From JAWKNZ01 sp041391425 (GTDB lineage Bacteria; Bdellovibrionota_B; Oligoflexia; Oligoflexales; JAWKNZ01), in assembly GCA_041391425.1 (NCBI GenBank), contig JAWKNZ010000036.1:1-5045 (forward strand): a DNA stretch of 5,045 nucleotides. The letters are read 5' to 3'. Position numbers and translations under genes: made by a program. This document shows positions 1 to 5,045 of the stretch, piece after piece; within the stretch, counting starts at the first letter, position 1, and each line of letters begins with the position of its first letter. A model generated the notes under the pieces. It saw only the letters and a list, made by a program, of their open reading frames with translations, was not told where the DNA came from and ran no database searches.

Positions 1-1883
1 CCATTGGTATCAATTTTTGCTGCATAGGCATCTTCAAATCCACCGTTTGTTTCACCCAGACTTCCTTGGGTGCCGCCGGTGATATAAGCATTACCGCTAG
101 AATCAACAACAAGATCATAGGAGTATTCTACGTTGTTTGCGCCTGCGCCAATCAAAGTAGGATCGAGTTGTGTTACCCATAATAAACTACCGCTATTATT
201 AAACTTGGCAACATAAGCATCAAAGCTGCCTCCGCCAATACCGCCATTTAGTTCTCCGAGGGTTTGGCCAGTAATATAGATATTATTGCTATTATCTAGA
301 GCGATTTTAGTGACAAAGTCAAATGTGTTGGCTCCTGTACCTATAGTTGTCGCCCCTAGTTGTTTAACCCAAGTTAGGTTTCTATTGCTGTCATATTTTG
401 CGACATAAACATCCCAACTTCCTCCAGAAGGTTCGCTTAAGCTGCCTTGAGTTTCCCCTGCCATATAAATATTTCCGGATGCATCAAGTACGATGGAATT
501 AGATGTTTCTGAGTTTGAGCTGCCTCCACCAATGGTGGTATAGCCTAATTGCTTGAGCCATGTGAGCGTTCCCATACTATCGAATTTTGCCGCGTAGGCA
601 TCAGAACTTCCACCGCTAGCTTCTCCCAAGCTGCTTGCTGTGTAGCCTCCGATATAAAGAGATCCTGAAGAGTCTATGGATATTGACTTGGAATAATCAT
701 TGTTGTTGCCTGAACTTCCAATTGTAGTGTTACCTAACTGTTTTACCCATTGGAATGTACCAGCATTATTGAACTTTGCTAGATAGATATCTATGAGCCC
801 GGCGCTGCTTTCCCCCAAAGCACTTGAGGTATACCCAGTAATAAAAATATTACCTGACGAATCTATAGCGATATCTTCGCCAACGTCTTCAGCGTTAGCA
901 TTAGCACCTATTGTTGTATTACCTAGCTGCCTTGCCCACGATAAATTACCACTTGAATCGAATTTAATAACATAAGTGTCATAACCACCTGATTTTGTTT
1001 CTGCTAAACTACCAAATGTTGTGCCTGTTACATAGATATTATCGCTTGAATCTAAGGCCAGACCATAGGCGTAATCGATATTAGACGAATCTATTCCAGG
1101 AGGTGCTGAGTTTCCCAACTGCTTTATCCATGCAAGATTTCCAGCTGAAGTTAGTTTAGCTATATAAATATCGTATAAGAGGCCACCATTGGTGTCGGCC
1201 AGATCACCACCTGTCTCACCAGTGATATAGACATCTCCGATGCTGTCGATTTTTATATCGTGAGCATCTTCAAACCCGGAGGGAGCAGTTACTCCTAACG
1301 TTGTTTGCCCGAGCTGCTTAAGCCATATTAGATTTCCATCACTATCGAGCTTAGCAGCGATGATATCGCTGTTACCGCCATTGGTTTCTCCAAGGTTTCC
1401 CAAGCTCATGCCCGTGACGTAGATTTCTTCTGAAGAATTTATTGCTATAGCTTTTAAGGAGTCGCTTGCCGAAGCATTAGCACCAACAGTGATATTTCCA
1501 AGTTGCTTGATCCAGATTACTTTGCCATTACTATCAAATTTAGCAACAAAGCCGTCCGATGACCCTGCATTGGTTTCTCCAAGGCTTCCCGATGTAGCTC
1601 CAGCAATATAGATATTACCATTAGAATCAAGGGTTATATCGTTAACCTGCTCATCTCCCGAGGCAGCACTGCCTAGTGTGGTCATGCCTAAGTGAGAAAC
1701 CCATACAATATCACCGCTATTATTAATTTTGGCAATAAAAGCATCTTGTGATGATGTATTTAGCTCATTGAGATGACTTTTAGTGTGACCAGCTATATAC
1801 ATATTTCCAAATGAGTCTATAGTGCTTGTGTAAACTTCTTCTGTATTTGACGCATCTTTACCAAAGTCGAGATAACCTAACTG
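1..1883 (-). repeat. Ten tandem 63-65-residue SBBP coding repeats
   Basis: Taking the Gln of each QLG-type motif as the unit boundary, units begin at 1883, 1694 (HLG variant), 1505, 1316, 1121, 929, 740, 551, 362 and 170 (QLD variant). Spacings are 189, 189, 189, 195, 192, 189, 189, 189 and 192 bp, all multiples of three. Conservation is at protein level. The DNA has diverged between units, so this is an old amplification kept by selection rather than a recent duplication. The last unit is cut by the window edge. Confidence 0.9.
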
Positions 1884-2495
1884 TCCAACAGATCTTGGAG
1901 TCGAGATGTCAAAGGGTATGGTTATTTCGCCATATTCTTGCCCTCCGGTAAGCCCATCAGCGTCTGTAGCCAAAATTTCATATTTTAAAACGTCGCCAGG
2001 TGAAAAGGGTGCAGCAGATATATCTACTACTAGGTTATATTTTTGACTGCTTTTATTTAATACGCCTGCAACCCCATCTGTTTTAGGGTCGCAAGCGAAT
2101 TTTTGCTTTACACTGCAATAATATATTTGCACAGTACTGTTGCTGTTATCATCTCCAAGGAAGTTGAATGAAACATCAAATGAGTTATAGTTTACAGATG
2201 ATACGGAAAAATCACTTAACGTTAAAGCAAGTACTTGAGGCCCTGGATCCGAGTTTGGTGTTGGGTCGTTTGAGGTGTTATTTGTAGTTTCTGGATTGTT
2301 AACGATGACTTCCGGTGTGTAGTCCGTTTCAGATGTGTCTTTAGAAGTTGTTGTTTGTATGTTTTCTGGAGATAGTGCTGGGTCACTAGGGTTTTGGGTA
2401 GTAATATCGCCATCAAGCTTAGCCTGGCAAGAAAATAGCAATAAAATCAATGCATGTCCGTATTTTCTCAAAGAATGAATTAAAACCTGTTCCAT
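1..2495 (-). CDS. SBBP beta-propeller repeat lipoprotein, 3' end outside window
   Basis: The minus-strand frame is open from ATG (2495-2493) to the window edge, giving 831 residues without a stop. An in-frame TAA at 2501-2499 fixes the earliest start. Residues 1-23 form a lipoprotein signal: Arg10-Lys11, a short hydrophobic stretch 15-21, and lipobox LFSC with Cys23. Gln24 at +2 would favour outer-membrane sorting under the E. coli rule. Residues 24-85 are a Thr/Ser/Pro/Asn/Asp-rich linker. Residues about 86-200 look like a beta-rich Ig/Fn3-type domain with Cys127 and Cys135. From residue 205, ten units of 63-65 residues follow the pattern QLGnTTiGa...DSSGNIYITGxT.GsLGEtNgG..DaFvAKFDSSGnL.WvK. 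The DSSGNIYITG core is typical of SBBP repeats (Pfam family recalled, not searched). Such proteins are generally exported with unknown function, so a surface adhesion or binding role is only inference. The gene lies downstream of fxsA on the same strand, but the 375-bp gap argues for its own promoter. Confidence 0.93.
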   Translation of the reverse strand, partial: MEQVLIHSLRKYGHALILLLFSCQAKLDGDITTQNPSDPALSPENIQTTTSKDTSETDYTPEVIVNNPETTNNTSNDPTPNSDPGPQVLALTLSDFSVSSVNYNSFDVSFNFLGDDNSNSTVQIYYCSVKQKFACDPKTDGVAGVLNKSSQKYNLVVDISAAPFSPGDVLKYEILATDADGLTGGQEYGEITIPFDISTPRSVGQLGYLDFGKDASNTEEVYTSTIDSFGNMYIAGHTKSHLNELNTSSQDAFIAKINNSGDIVWVSHLGMTTLGSAASGDEQVNDITLDSNGNIYIAGATSGSLGETNAGSSDGFVAKFDSNGKVIWIKQLGNITVGANASASDSLKAIAINSSEEIYVTGMSLGNLGETNGGNSDIIAAKLDSDGNLIWLKQLGQTTLGVTAPSGFEDAHDIKIDSIGDVYITGETGGDLADTNGGLLYDIYIAKLTSAGNLAWIKQLGNSAPPGIDSSNIDYAYGLALDSSDNIYVTGTTFGSLAETKSGGYDTYVIKFDSSGNLSWARQLGNTTIGANANAEDVGEDIAIDSSGNIFITGYTSSALGESSAGLIDIYLAKFNNAGTFQWVKQLGNTTIGSSGNNNDYSKSISIDSSGSLYIGGYTASSLGEASGGSSDAYAAKFDSMGTLTWLKQLGYTTIGGGSSNSETSNSIVLDASGNIYMAGETQGSLSEPSGGSWDVYVAKYDSNRNLTWVKQLGATTIGTGANTFDFVTKIALDNSNNIYITGQTLGELNGGIGGGSFDAYVAKFNNSGSLLWVTQLDPTLIGAGANNVEYSYDLVVDSSGNAYITGGTQGSLGETNGGFEDAYAAKIDTN

Positions 2496-2505
2496 TGATT
2501 ACTAA

Positions 2506-2510
2506 TCCCT
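2506..2510 (-). promoter_or_regulatory. Probable ribosome binding site of the SBBP lipoprotein gene
   Basis: On the minus strand, AGGGA lies 10 nt before the ATG at 2495. This is a modest Shine-Dalgarno match at slightly long spacing. It supports that ATG, which is also the first possible start after the in-frame TAA at 2501-2499 and places the lipoprotein signal at the N-terminus. Confidence 0.5.
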
Positions 2511-2816
2511 AATTGTAGTGGTTTCTGCTATCTAAAATATGTATCGTTAGTATTTTGCCAGAGTTTAATAAAAACGGTATTTTTATGTATAAACAGCAAG
2601 TTGCCGTATGCTTTTCTGGCGTGAATAGAAATGGCTTTTGGTAACATCTTTTTATGCGTCAGTACGTCAATACAACTGATATAGATTTAGTATTTTTAAG
2701 GTGCGGTTAATTTTAAGGTACAAAAAATTGCTGATTATAATTATTTGAGATAAAAAGACTTTTTAGTGGGAGGGAGGATTCTAAATTGAGAATGAGTTCT
2801 ATCCAGCGCGTCCTAT

Positions 2817-2831
2817 AAAGCAGGTTGCTTT
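2817..2831 (-). terminator. Weak candidate terminator hairpin downstream of fxsA
   Basis: About 40 bp past the fxsA stop, the minus strand reads AAAGCA-ACC-TGCTTT, a perfect 6-bp stem with a 3-nt loop. The stem has only two G-C pairs and is followed by ATAGG rather than a run of T, so it falls short of a standard intrinsic terminator. It is recorded as the only hairpin near the gene end. Confidence 0.2.
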
Positions 2832-2870
2832 TAAAATTACAAATACCATATTTTAAGTTAGTAGAAGCTT

Positions 2871-3386
2871 TTATTTTATATCCTCAGCTTCAATATCAAT
2901 AATATCAGGGCCTTGTATTGAAGATTTTTGTGATGTTTGTTCCCAAGCATTACTATTTCGCATGGGCTGAGAGCCAAAGTTTACATAGAGATTACCTTGA
3001 CTGATTTGCTTTAGAAACCAGTGAGTTAGGGGCTTTCTATAAATATCTCTCATTTTTGCAATGAGAAATGTAAAGCCTAATAAATCAGTTATATAGCCTG
3101 GGGTGAGCAATAGGAGGCCGCCAATCAGCACCATAAATCCATCTGCGAGTGTGTCTGTTAAGAGCTCAGGATTAGAGGTTGTTTCCTGTAACTTTCTTAT
3201 GACTGTAAGACCTTGCTGTTTCGCAAGGCGTGCTCCGATAATTCCAGTCAATATAACGATCCCCATTGAGATCAAAAATCCAAAGCCATTTCCAAAGATC
3301 GCCGAAATTTGGTTATGGACTTTGAGTATTAGATAAAGCTCGGCAATGGGAATAACTGTTAATAAAAGAACTAGCTTAAAGAACAA
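2871..3386 (-). CDS. fxsA: FxsA family inner-membrane protein
   Basis: The 171-residue protein matches the FxsA layout. Hydrophobic segments at about 5-22, 35-52 and 84-109 are separated by a GARLAKQQGL loop (51-60) and an acidic/polar stretch (67-79). The signature LIGGLLLLTPGYITDLLG (87-104) is the family hallmark. An early charged pair in a membrane segment, IAELYL (14-19), is also typical. A polar tail of about 60 residues ends in acidic IDIEAEDIK. E. coli FxsA is an inner-membrane protein named for suppressing F exclusion of phage T7 when overexpressed; its normal role is unclear. The start is TTG at 3386-3384: an in-frame TAG sits only two codons upstream (3392-3390), the next Met is residue 41 inside the second membrane segment, and GGAGAA lies 10-11 nt before the TTG. 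It is divergent from the vWA relic. Confidence 0.93.
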   Translation of the reverse strand: MFFKLVLLLTVIPIAELYLILKVHNQISAIFGNGFGFLISMGIVILTGIIGARLAKQQGLTVIRKLQETTSNPELLTDTLADGFMVLIGGLLLLTPGYITDLLGFTFLIAKMRDIYRKPLTHWFLKQISQGNLYVNFGSQPMRNSNAWEQTSQKSSIQGPDIIDIEAEDIK

Positions 3387-3395
3387 TGCCTATGA

Positions 3396-3401
3396 TTCTC
3401 C
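3396..3401 (-). promoter_or_regulatory. Ribosome binding site that decides the TTG start of fxsA
   Basis: On the minus strand, GGAGAA precedes the TTG at 3386, with 11 nt between GGAG and the start codon. No ATG or GTG is available between the in-frame TAG and the first membrane segment. The site therefore supports a genuine non-ATG start. Confidence 0.55.
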
Positions 3402-3440
3402 GTTTATATTAAATGCTTTGGAAATGCTCATCCGCGGCTT

Positions 3441-4086
3441 CTGCCAACTTATATTAACACCATTTACCAAAATATCAGGGTAAAAATCTCCGCAACTTTT
3501 TGCTATTCGAGATTTTGATTTATCGAACGATACTTGGGACTCTCTTTGTGATTATAAAGGCGGGACGGATTATACGAATTCTTTAGATGCTGCAATGAAG
3601 TTGTTAGAAACTGGTAGAGTGGGGGTTAAAAAAGAAATCTATTTTATCAGTGACGGTGAACCAGATGATAGTAGAACTAATAACTTTGAGCCTACAATCG
3701 ATAAAGCAAAGCAAATGGCGACGTTAGCTACGATTATGTATGGGTCGAAAAGTGATAAAATTCTTAGAGAAAAAGTCGCGAGTCAAGATAACCTTGGCAA
3801 TCCCATTCATACCAAAACTGAAAATGTCAAGAAACTAACAGAAGACTTAACAAAACTATCAAGGTCGATACCGGTTAAGGGATCATATAAATATCGATCA
3901 GGCTTTTCACAAGATTGGCAAGAAAAAGACCTTTGGGATCATGTTAATAAAGGCGTGTTTAAGATTGATGAGTTTTCATTGAGTCGCAGTGATTTTGAAC
4001 GAGGTTTTGAGTTTTCATATACCTATGAAGATGATAGAGGTGAAAGTGTTTCTCAAACAGGTAAAATTGTTTGGAAATTGAAATAG
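3441..4086 (+). pseudogene. Truncated and frameshifted vWA-domain protein gene
   Basis: The frame ending at TAG 4084-4086 is open from 3484 (200 codons), but no credible start exists. The first ATG, at 3595, lacks a Shine-Dalgarno and falls inside the domain. The translation holds a strand-like LFAIRDFD, then GGTDYTNSLDAAMKLL with the Thr of the second metal-site (MIDAS) motif (codon 3565-3567), then EIYFISDGEPDD with the third MIDAS Asp. A C-terminal region of about 100 residues ends in a beta-rich segment (FEFSYTYEDDRGES). The first MIDAS motif, DxSxS, expected some 40-60 residues earlier, is absent in all three plus frames back to fxsA. Before 3500 another frame (codon 3441 onward) reads LPTYINTIYQNIRVKISATF, which would join naturally to FAIRDFD if the five-T run at 3497-3501 had one T fewer. 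I infer a decayed vWA gene with its 5' part deleted plus a frameshift. An assembly error is possible for the frameshift but does not explain the missing N-terminus. Confidence 0.65.
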
Positions 4087-4088
4087 AA

Positions 4089-4096
4089 ATTAATTT
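4089..4096. repeat. Left copy of the 8-bp target site duplication
   Basis: ATTAATTT directly abuts the left terminal repeat and is repeated exactly in the same orientation at 4261-4268. The match does not extend further on either side (A against C outside on the left, G against A on the right), as expected for a duplication created by insertion. Confidence 0.75.
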
Positions 4097-4118
4097 GTAA
4101 CTATTCAGCGTATCTTTT
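4097..4118 (+). repeat. Left terminal inverted repeat of the MITE
   Basis: It begins GTAACTATTCAGCGTAT and continues CTTTT. It is the reverse complement of 4239-4260 except for one C/T difference at its 18th base. Confidence 0.85.
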
Positions 4119-4142
4119 CTCTTCAATATGTCGCTTGAACAT

Positions 4143-4210
4143 CGTCATCCTGAGTGAAGCGAAGGATCTATTTCGCAATTTCGAGATCCTTCGCTTCACT
4201 CAGGATGACG
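4143..4210. repeat. Perfect 27-bp stem-loop inside the MITE
   Basis: Arms 4143-4169 and 4184-4210 are exact reverse complements, starting CGTCATCCTGAGTGAAGC, around a 14-nt loop (4170-4183) that itself holds ATTTCG twice. Sequences of this type (GTCATCCTGAGTGAAGCGAA) are familiar to me as dispersed palindromic repeats in unrelated bacterial genomes, which I have not checked. Lying between convergent genes, it could block or terminate transcription from both sides. It lacks a T-run directly after the stem, so it is not a standard intrinsic terminator. Confidence 0.9.
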
Positions 4211-4238
4211 GGCAGTCAAGGCTTTGAATCGATCAGAT

Positions 4239-4260
4239 AAAAAATACGCTGAATAGTTAC
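4239..4260 (-). repeat. Right terminal inverted repeat of the MITE
   Basis: Read on the minus strand it starts GTAACTATTCAGCGTAT followed by TTTTT, matching the left end at 21 of 22 bases. It ends 1 bp before the stop codon of the second SBBP gene. Confidence 0.85.
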
Positions 4261-4268
4261 ATTAATTT
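4261..4268. repeat. Right copy of the 8-bp target site duplication
   Basis: ATTAATTT directly abuts the right terminal repeat. Its complement contains the TAA stop codon (4264-4262) of the second SBBP gene. The stop was therefore already in the target and was not created by the element. Confidence 0.75.
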
Positions 4269-5045
4269 AAGTTGCCGTTGGCGTCAAATACTGCGAAATA
4301 ACCATCTGAAGTATTGCTAGCAGTGCTGCTGTTATTAAATATTTCGTAACTGCTAAAGGTTTTACCAGTGATATAGAAATTTAGGTCGGCTCCAACCGCA
4401 ATATCGGCGCTGTAATCATTTCCAGCAGCATTTGCAGATGTGACACTTCCAAGTTGTTTTACCCATACAAGATTACCGCTTGTATCGAACTTAGAGACAT
4501 AGCTATCTCTAAAACCAGCATTAGATTCTCCAAGATTTCCCTTAGTCTCTCCAGTGATGTAGATTTCTCCTGTATTACTTAGCACGATCGCATTAGCGTA
4601 ATCTGAGGCTGATGCATTGGCACCCATTGTTGTATTGCCAAGCTGCTTGATCCAAAGTGAGGTGCCGCTAGAATCGAACTTCGCGATGAAAGCGTCGACA
4701 GATCCACCGTTAGTCTCTCCAAGGGAGCCTGTCGTAATGCCTGTGACGTAAATATTATCGCTGGAATCGAGAGCTACATCATATCCATGGTCACTAGCAT
4801 TAGCTGCGGCACCTATTGTAGTATTGCCTAATTGCTTGACCCAACTTACTGCCCCATTAGACTTATTAAGTTTTGCAATAAAAGCATCATTAGATCCTGC
4901 ATTTGTTTCACCTAGGTTCCCACTGGTTTCACCTGTAAGGATAAGATCTCCATTGGAGTCAAAAGCAATTCCACGCGCAGTCTCTGAGCCTGCAGATGCT
5001 GCGCCCATAGTTGTATTTCCTAATTGGCTTATCCATACAACATTG
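4262..5045 (-). CDS. Second SBBP beta-propeller repeat protein, C-terminal part only
   Basis: The frame is open from the window edge to TAA at 4264-4262. The Met at 5008-5006 is internal: codons upstream continue the repeat in frame (NVVWISQLGNTTMG), so the true start lies beyond the window. Repeat units begin at the Gln of QLG at 5026, 4834, 4645 and 4456, spaced 192, 189 and 189 bp. They carry the same motifs as the gene at 1-2495 (QLGNTTiGA, DSSdNIYVTG, GSLGETNGG.DAFIAKFDSSG). The last unit differs: the usual GNLGE segment is replaced by a longer Ser/Asn/Thr-rich stretch (SSYEIFNNSSTASNTS), and the protein ends FDANGNLN. This looks like a natural terminal cap, since the stop predates the adjacent element. 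No signal peptide or function can be judged from this part. A surface role is inferred from the paralogue only. Confidence 0.92.
   Translation of the reverse strand, partial: NVVWISQLGNTTMGAASAGSETARGIAFDSNGDLILTGETSGNLGETNAGSNDAFIAKLNKSNGAVSWVKQLGNTTIGAAANASDHGYDVALDSSDNIYVTGITTGSLGETNGGSVDAFIAKFDSSGTSLWIKQLGNTTMGANASASDYANAIVLSNTGEIYITGETKGNLGESNAGFRDSYVSKFDTSGNLVWVKQLGSVTSANAAGNDYSADIAVGADLNFYITGKTFSSYEIFNNSSTASNTSDGYFAVFDANGNLN
4456..5026 (-). repeat. Tandem 63-64-residue SBBP coding repeats of the second gene
   Basis: Three full units (5026 to 4457) have the same length and consensus as those in the gene at 1-2495. A fourth, divergent unit follows from 4456 down to the stop. Unit spacing is in whole codons and protein motifs are better conserved than the DNA. 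Confidence 0.85.

Larger units (their letters stand above)
2496..2870. other. 375-bp gene-free gap between fxsA and the SBBP lipoprotein gene
   Basis: No credible gene was found on either strand. Open frames are under 20 codons and lack a convincing ribosome site. The region is AT-rich. On the minus strand it should hold the 3' end of the fxsA transcript and the promoter and leader of the SBBP gene. Small structures visible are a 6-bp stem (AAAGCA/TGCTTT, 2817-2831), an all-AT 7-bp hairpin (ATAAAAA/TTTTTAT, 2568-2586), and a purine tract GGGAGGGAGGA on the plus strand (2768-2778). No -35/-10 pair was good enough to call. The best -35-like hexamer, TTGACG at 2664-2669 on the minus strand, has no good -10 at 16-18 bp. 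Confidence 0.6.
4097..4260. mobile_element. 164-bp MITE-like palindromic element, possibly IS66-related
   Basis: The element is bounded by inverted repeats of 22 bp with one mismatch (4097-4118 and 4239-4260), beginning GTAACTATTCAGCGTAT. It is flanked immediately by an exact 8-bp direct repeat ATTAATTT (4089-4096 and 4261-4268), which reads as a target site duplication. It has no coding capacity. Inside is a perfect 27-bp inverted repeat around a 14-nt loop, and the intervening arms pair imperfectly (TTCAA and CTTGA blocks on both sides), so almost the whole element can fold as one long hairpin. Ends starting GTAA with 8-bp duplications are characteristic of IS66-family elements as I recall. 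Assignment to that family is inference, because no transposase is present here. Confidence 0.8.

Noticed and set aside
793..975. 60-codon open frame on the plus strand
   Set aside because: It lies wholly opposite the SBBP lipoprotein repeats and has no ribosome site or recognisable motif. It is a by-product of the repeat coding on the other strand.
2222..2416. 64-codon minus-strand frame overlapping the SBBP N-terminal region
   Set aside because: It overlaps the in-frame linker of the lipoprotein in another phase, and its Thr/Gln/Lys-rich composition is the frame-shifted reading of that low-complexity linker.
2568..2586. All-AT 7-bp hairpin upstream of the SBBP gene as a regulatory element
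   Set aside because: A7/T7-type stems arise readily by chance in an AT-rich gap, and no matching operator or terminator features accompany it.
2768..2794. Purine tract GGGAGGGAGGA followed by an ATG at 2792 on the plus strand, as a small gene start
   Set aside because: The frame is only 8 codons long and the spacing from the purine tract to the ATG is too great for a normal ribosome site.
3103..3336. 77-codon open frame on the plus strand
   Set aside because: It is antisense to the well-supported fxsA gene and shows no domain or ribosome site.
3595..4086. Intact 163-residue protein starting at ATG 3595
   Set aside because: The ATG falls inside the conserved GGTDYTNSLDAAMK segment and lacks a Shine-Dalgarno, and the same frame codes vWA sequence upstream of it. 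It is part of the relic gene rather than a complete protein.
4262..4268. Truncation of the second SBBP gene by the MITE
   Set aside because: The stop codon lies within the duplicated target sequence, so it existed before insertion and the protein end was not changed.
4262..5008. Complete 248-residue SBBP protein starting at Met 5008
   Set aside because: The frame continues upstream to the window edge with repeat sequence (WISQLGNTT), and this Met sits at the usual Ile position of the repeat. The gene is 5'-partial.

Overview
The window comes from a moderately AT-rich Gram-negative bacterium. The case for this is a lipoprotein signal with a lipobox, an FxsA-type inner-membrane protein, and large SBBP (beta-propeller repeat) proteins. 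SBBP proteins of this size occur in Leptospira, Bdellovibrionota, Myxococcota and other groups. No marker here fixes the taxon, so any lineage assignment would be a guess.

Layout. Positions 1-2495 (minus strand) hold the N-terminal 831 residues of a very large SBBP-repeat lipoprotein whose 3' end lies before the window. A gene-free gap (2496-2870) separates it from fxsA (2871-3386, minus), which has a TTG start. On the plus strand, about 3441-4086 carries the remains of a von Willebrand factor A (vWA) domain gene. Its C-terminal two thirds are intact, but the segment with the first metal-site motif (DxSxS) is gone and the reading frame is broken near 3497-3501. From 4262 to the window end (minus) lies the C-terminal part of a second SBBP-repeat protein, built from the same roughly 63-residue unit as the first.

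The most distinctive element is a 164-bp palindromic insertion at 4097-4260 between the convergent stop codons of the vWA relic and the second SBBP gene. It has 22-bp terminal inverted repeats starting GTAAC, an exact 8-bp flanking duplication (ATTAATTT), and an internal perfect 27-bp stem. It looks like a MITE, plausibly mobilised by an IS66-family transposase. Removing it and one copy of the duplication leaves the two stop codons only 3 bp apart, so it landed in almost the only non-coding target available there. It now supplies a strong hairpin between convergent genes.

Nothing indicates a single pathway joining these genes. The two SBBP genes are paralogues in the same orientation, probably encoding cell-surface proteins of unknown function. 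fxsA is an unrelated housekeeping-type membrane protein gene. The vWA relic is probably a decaying accessory gene.
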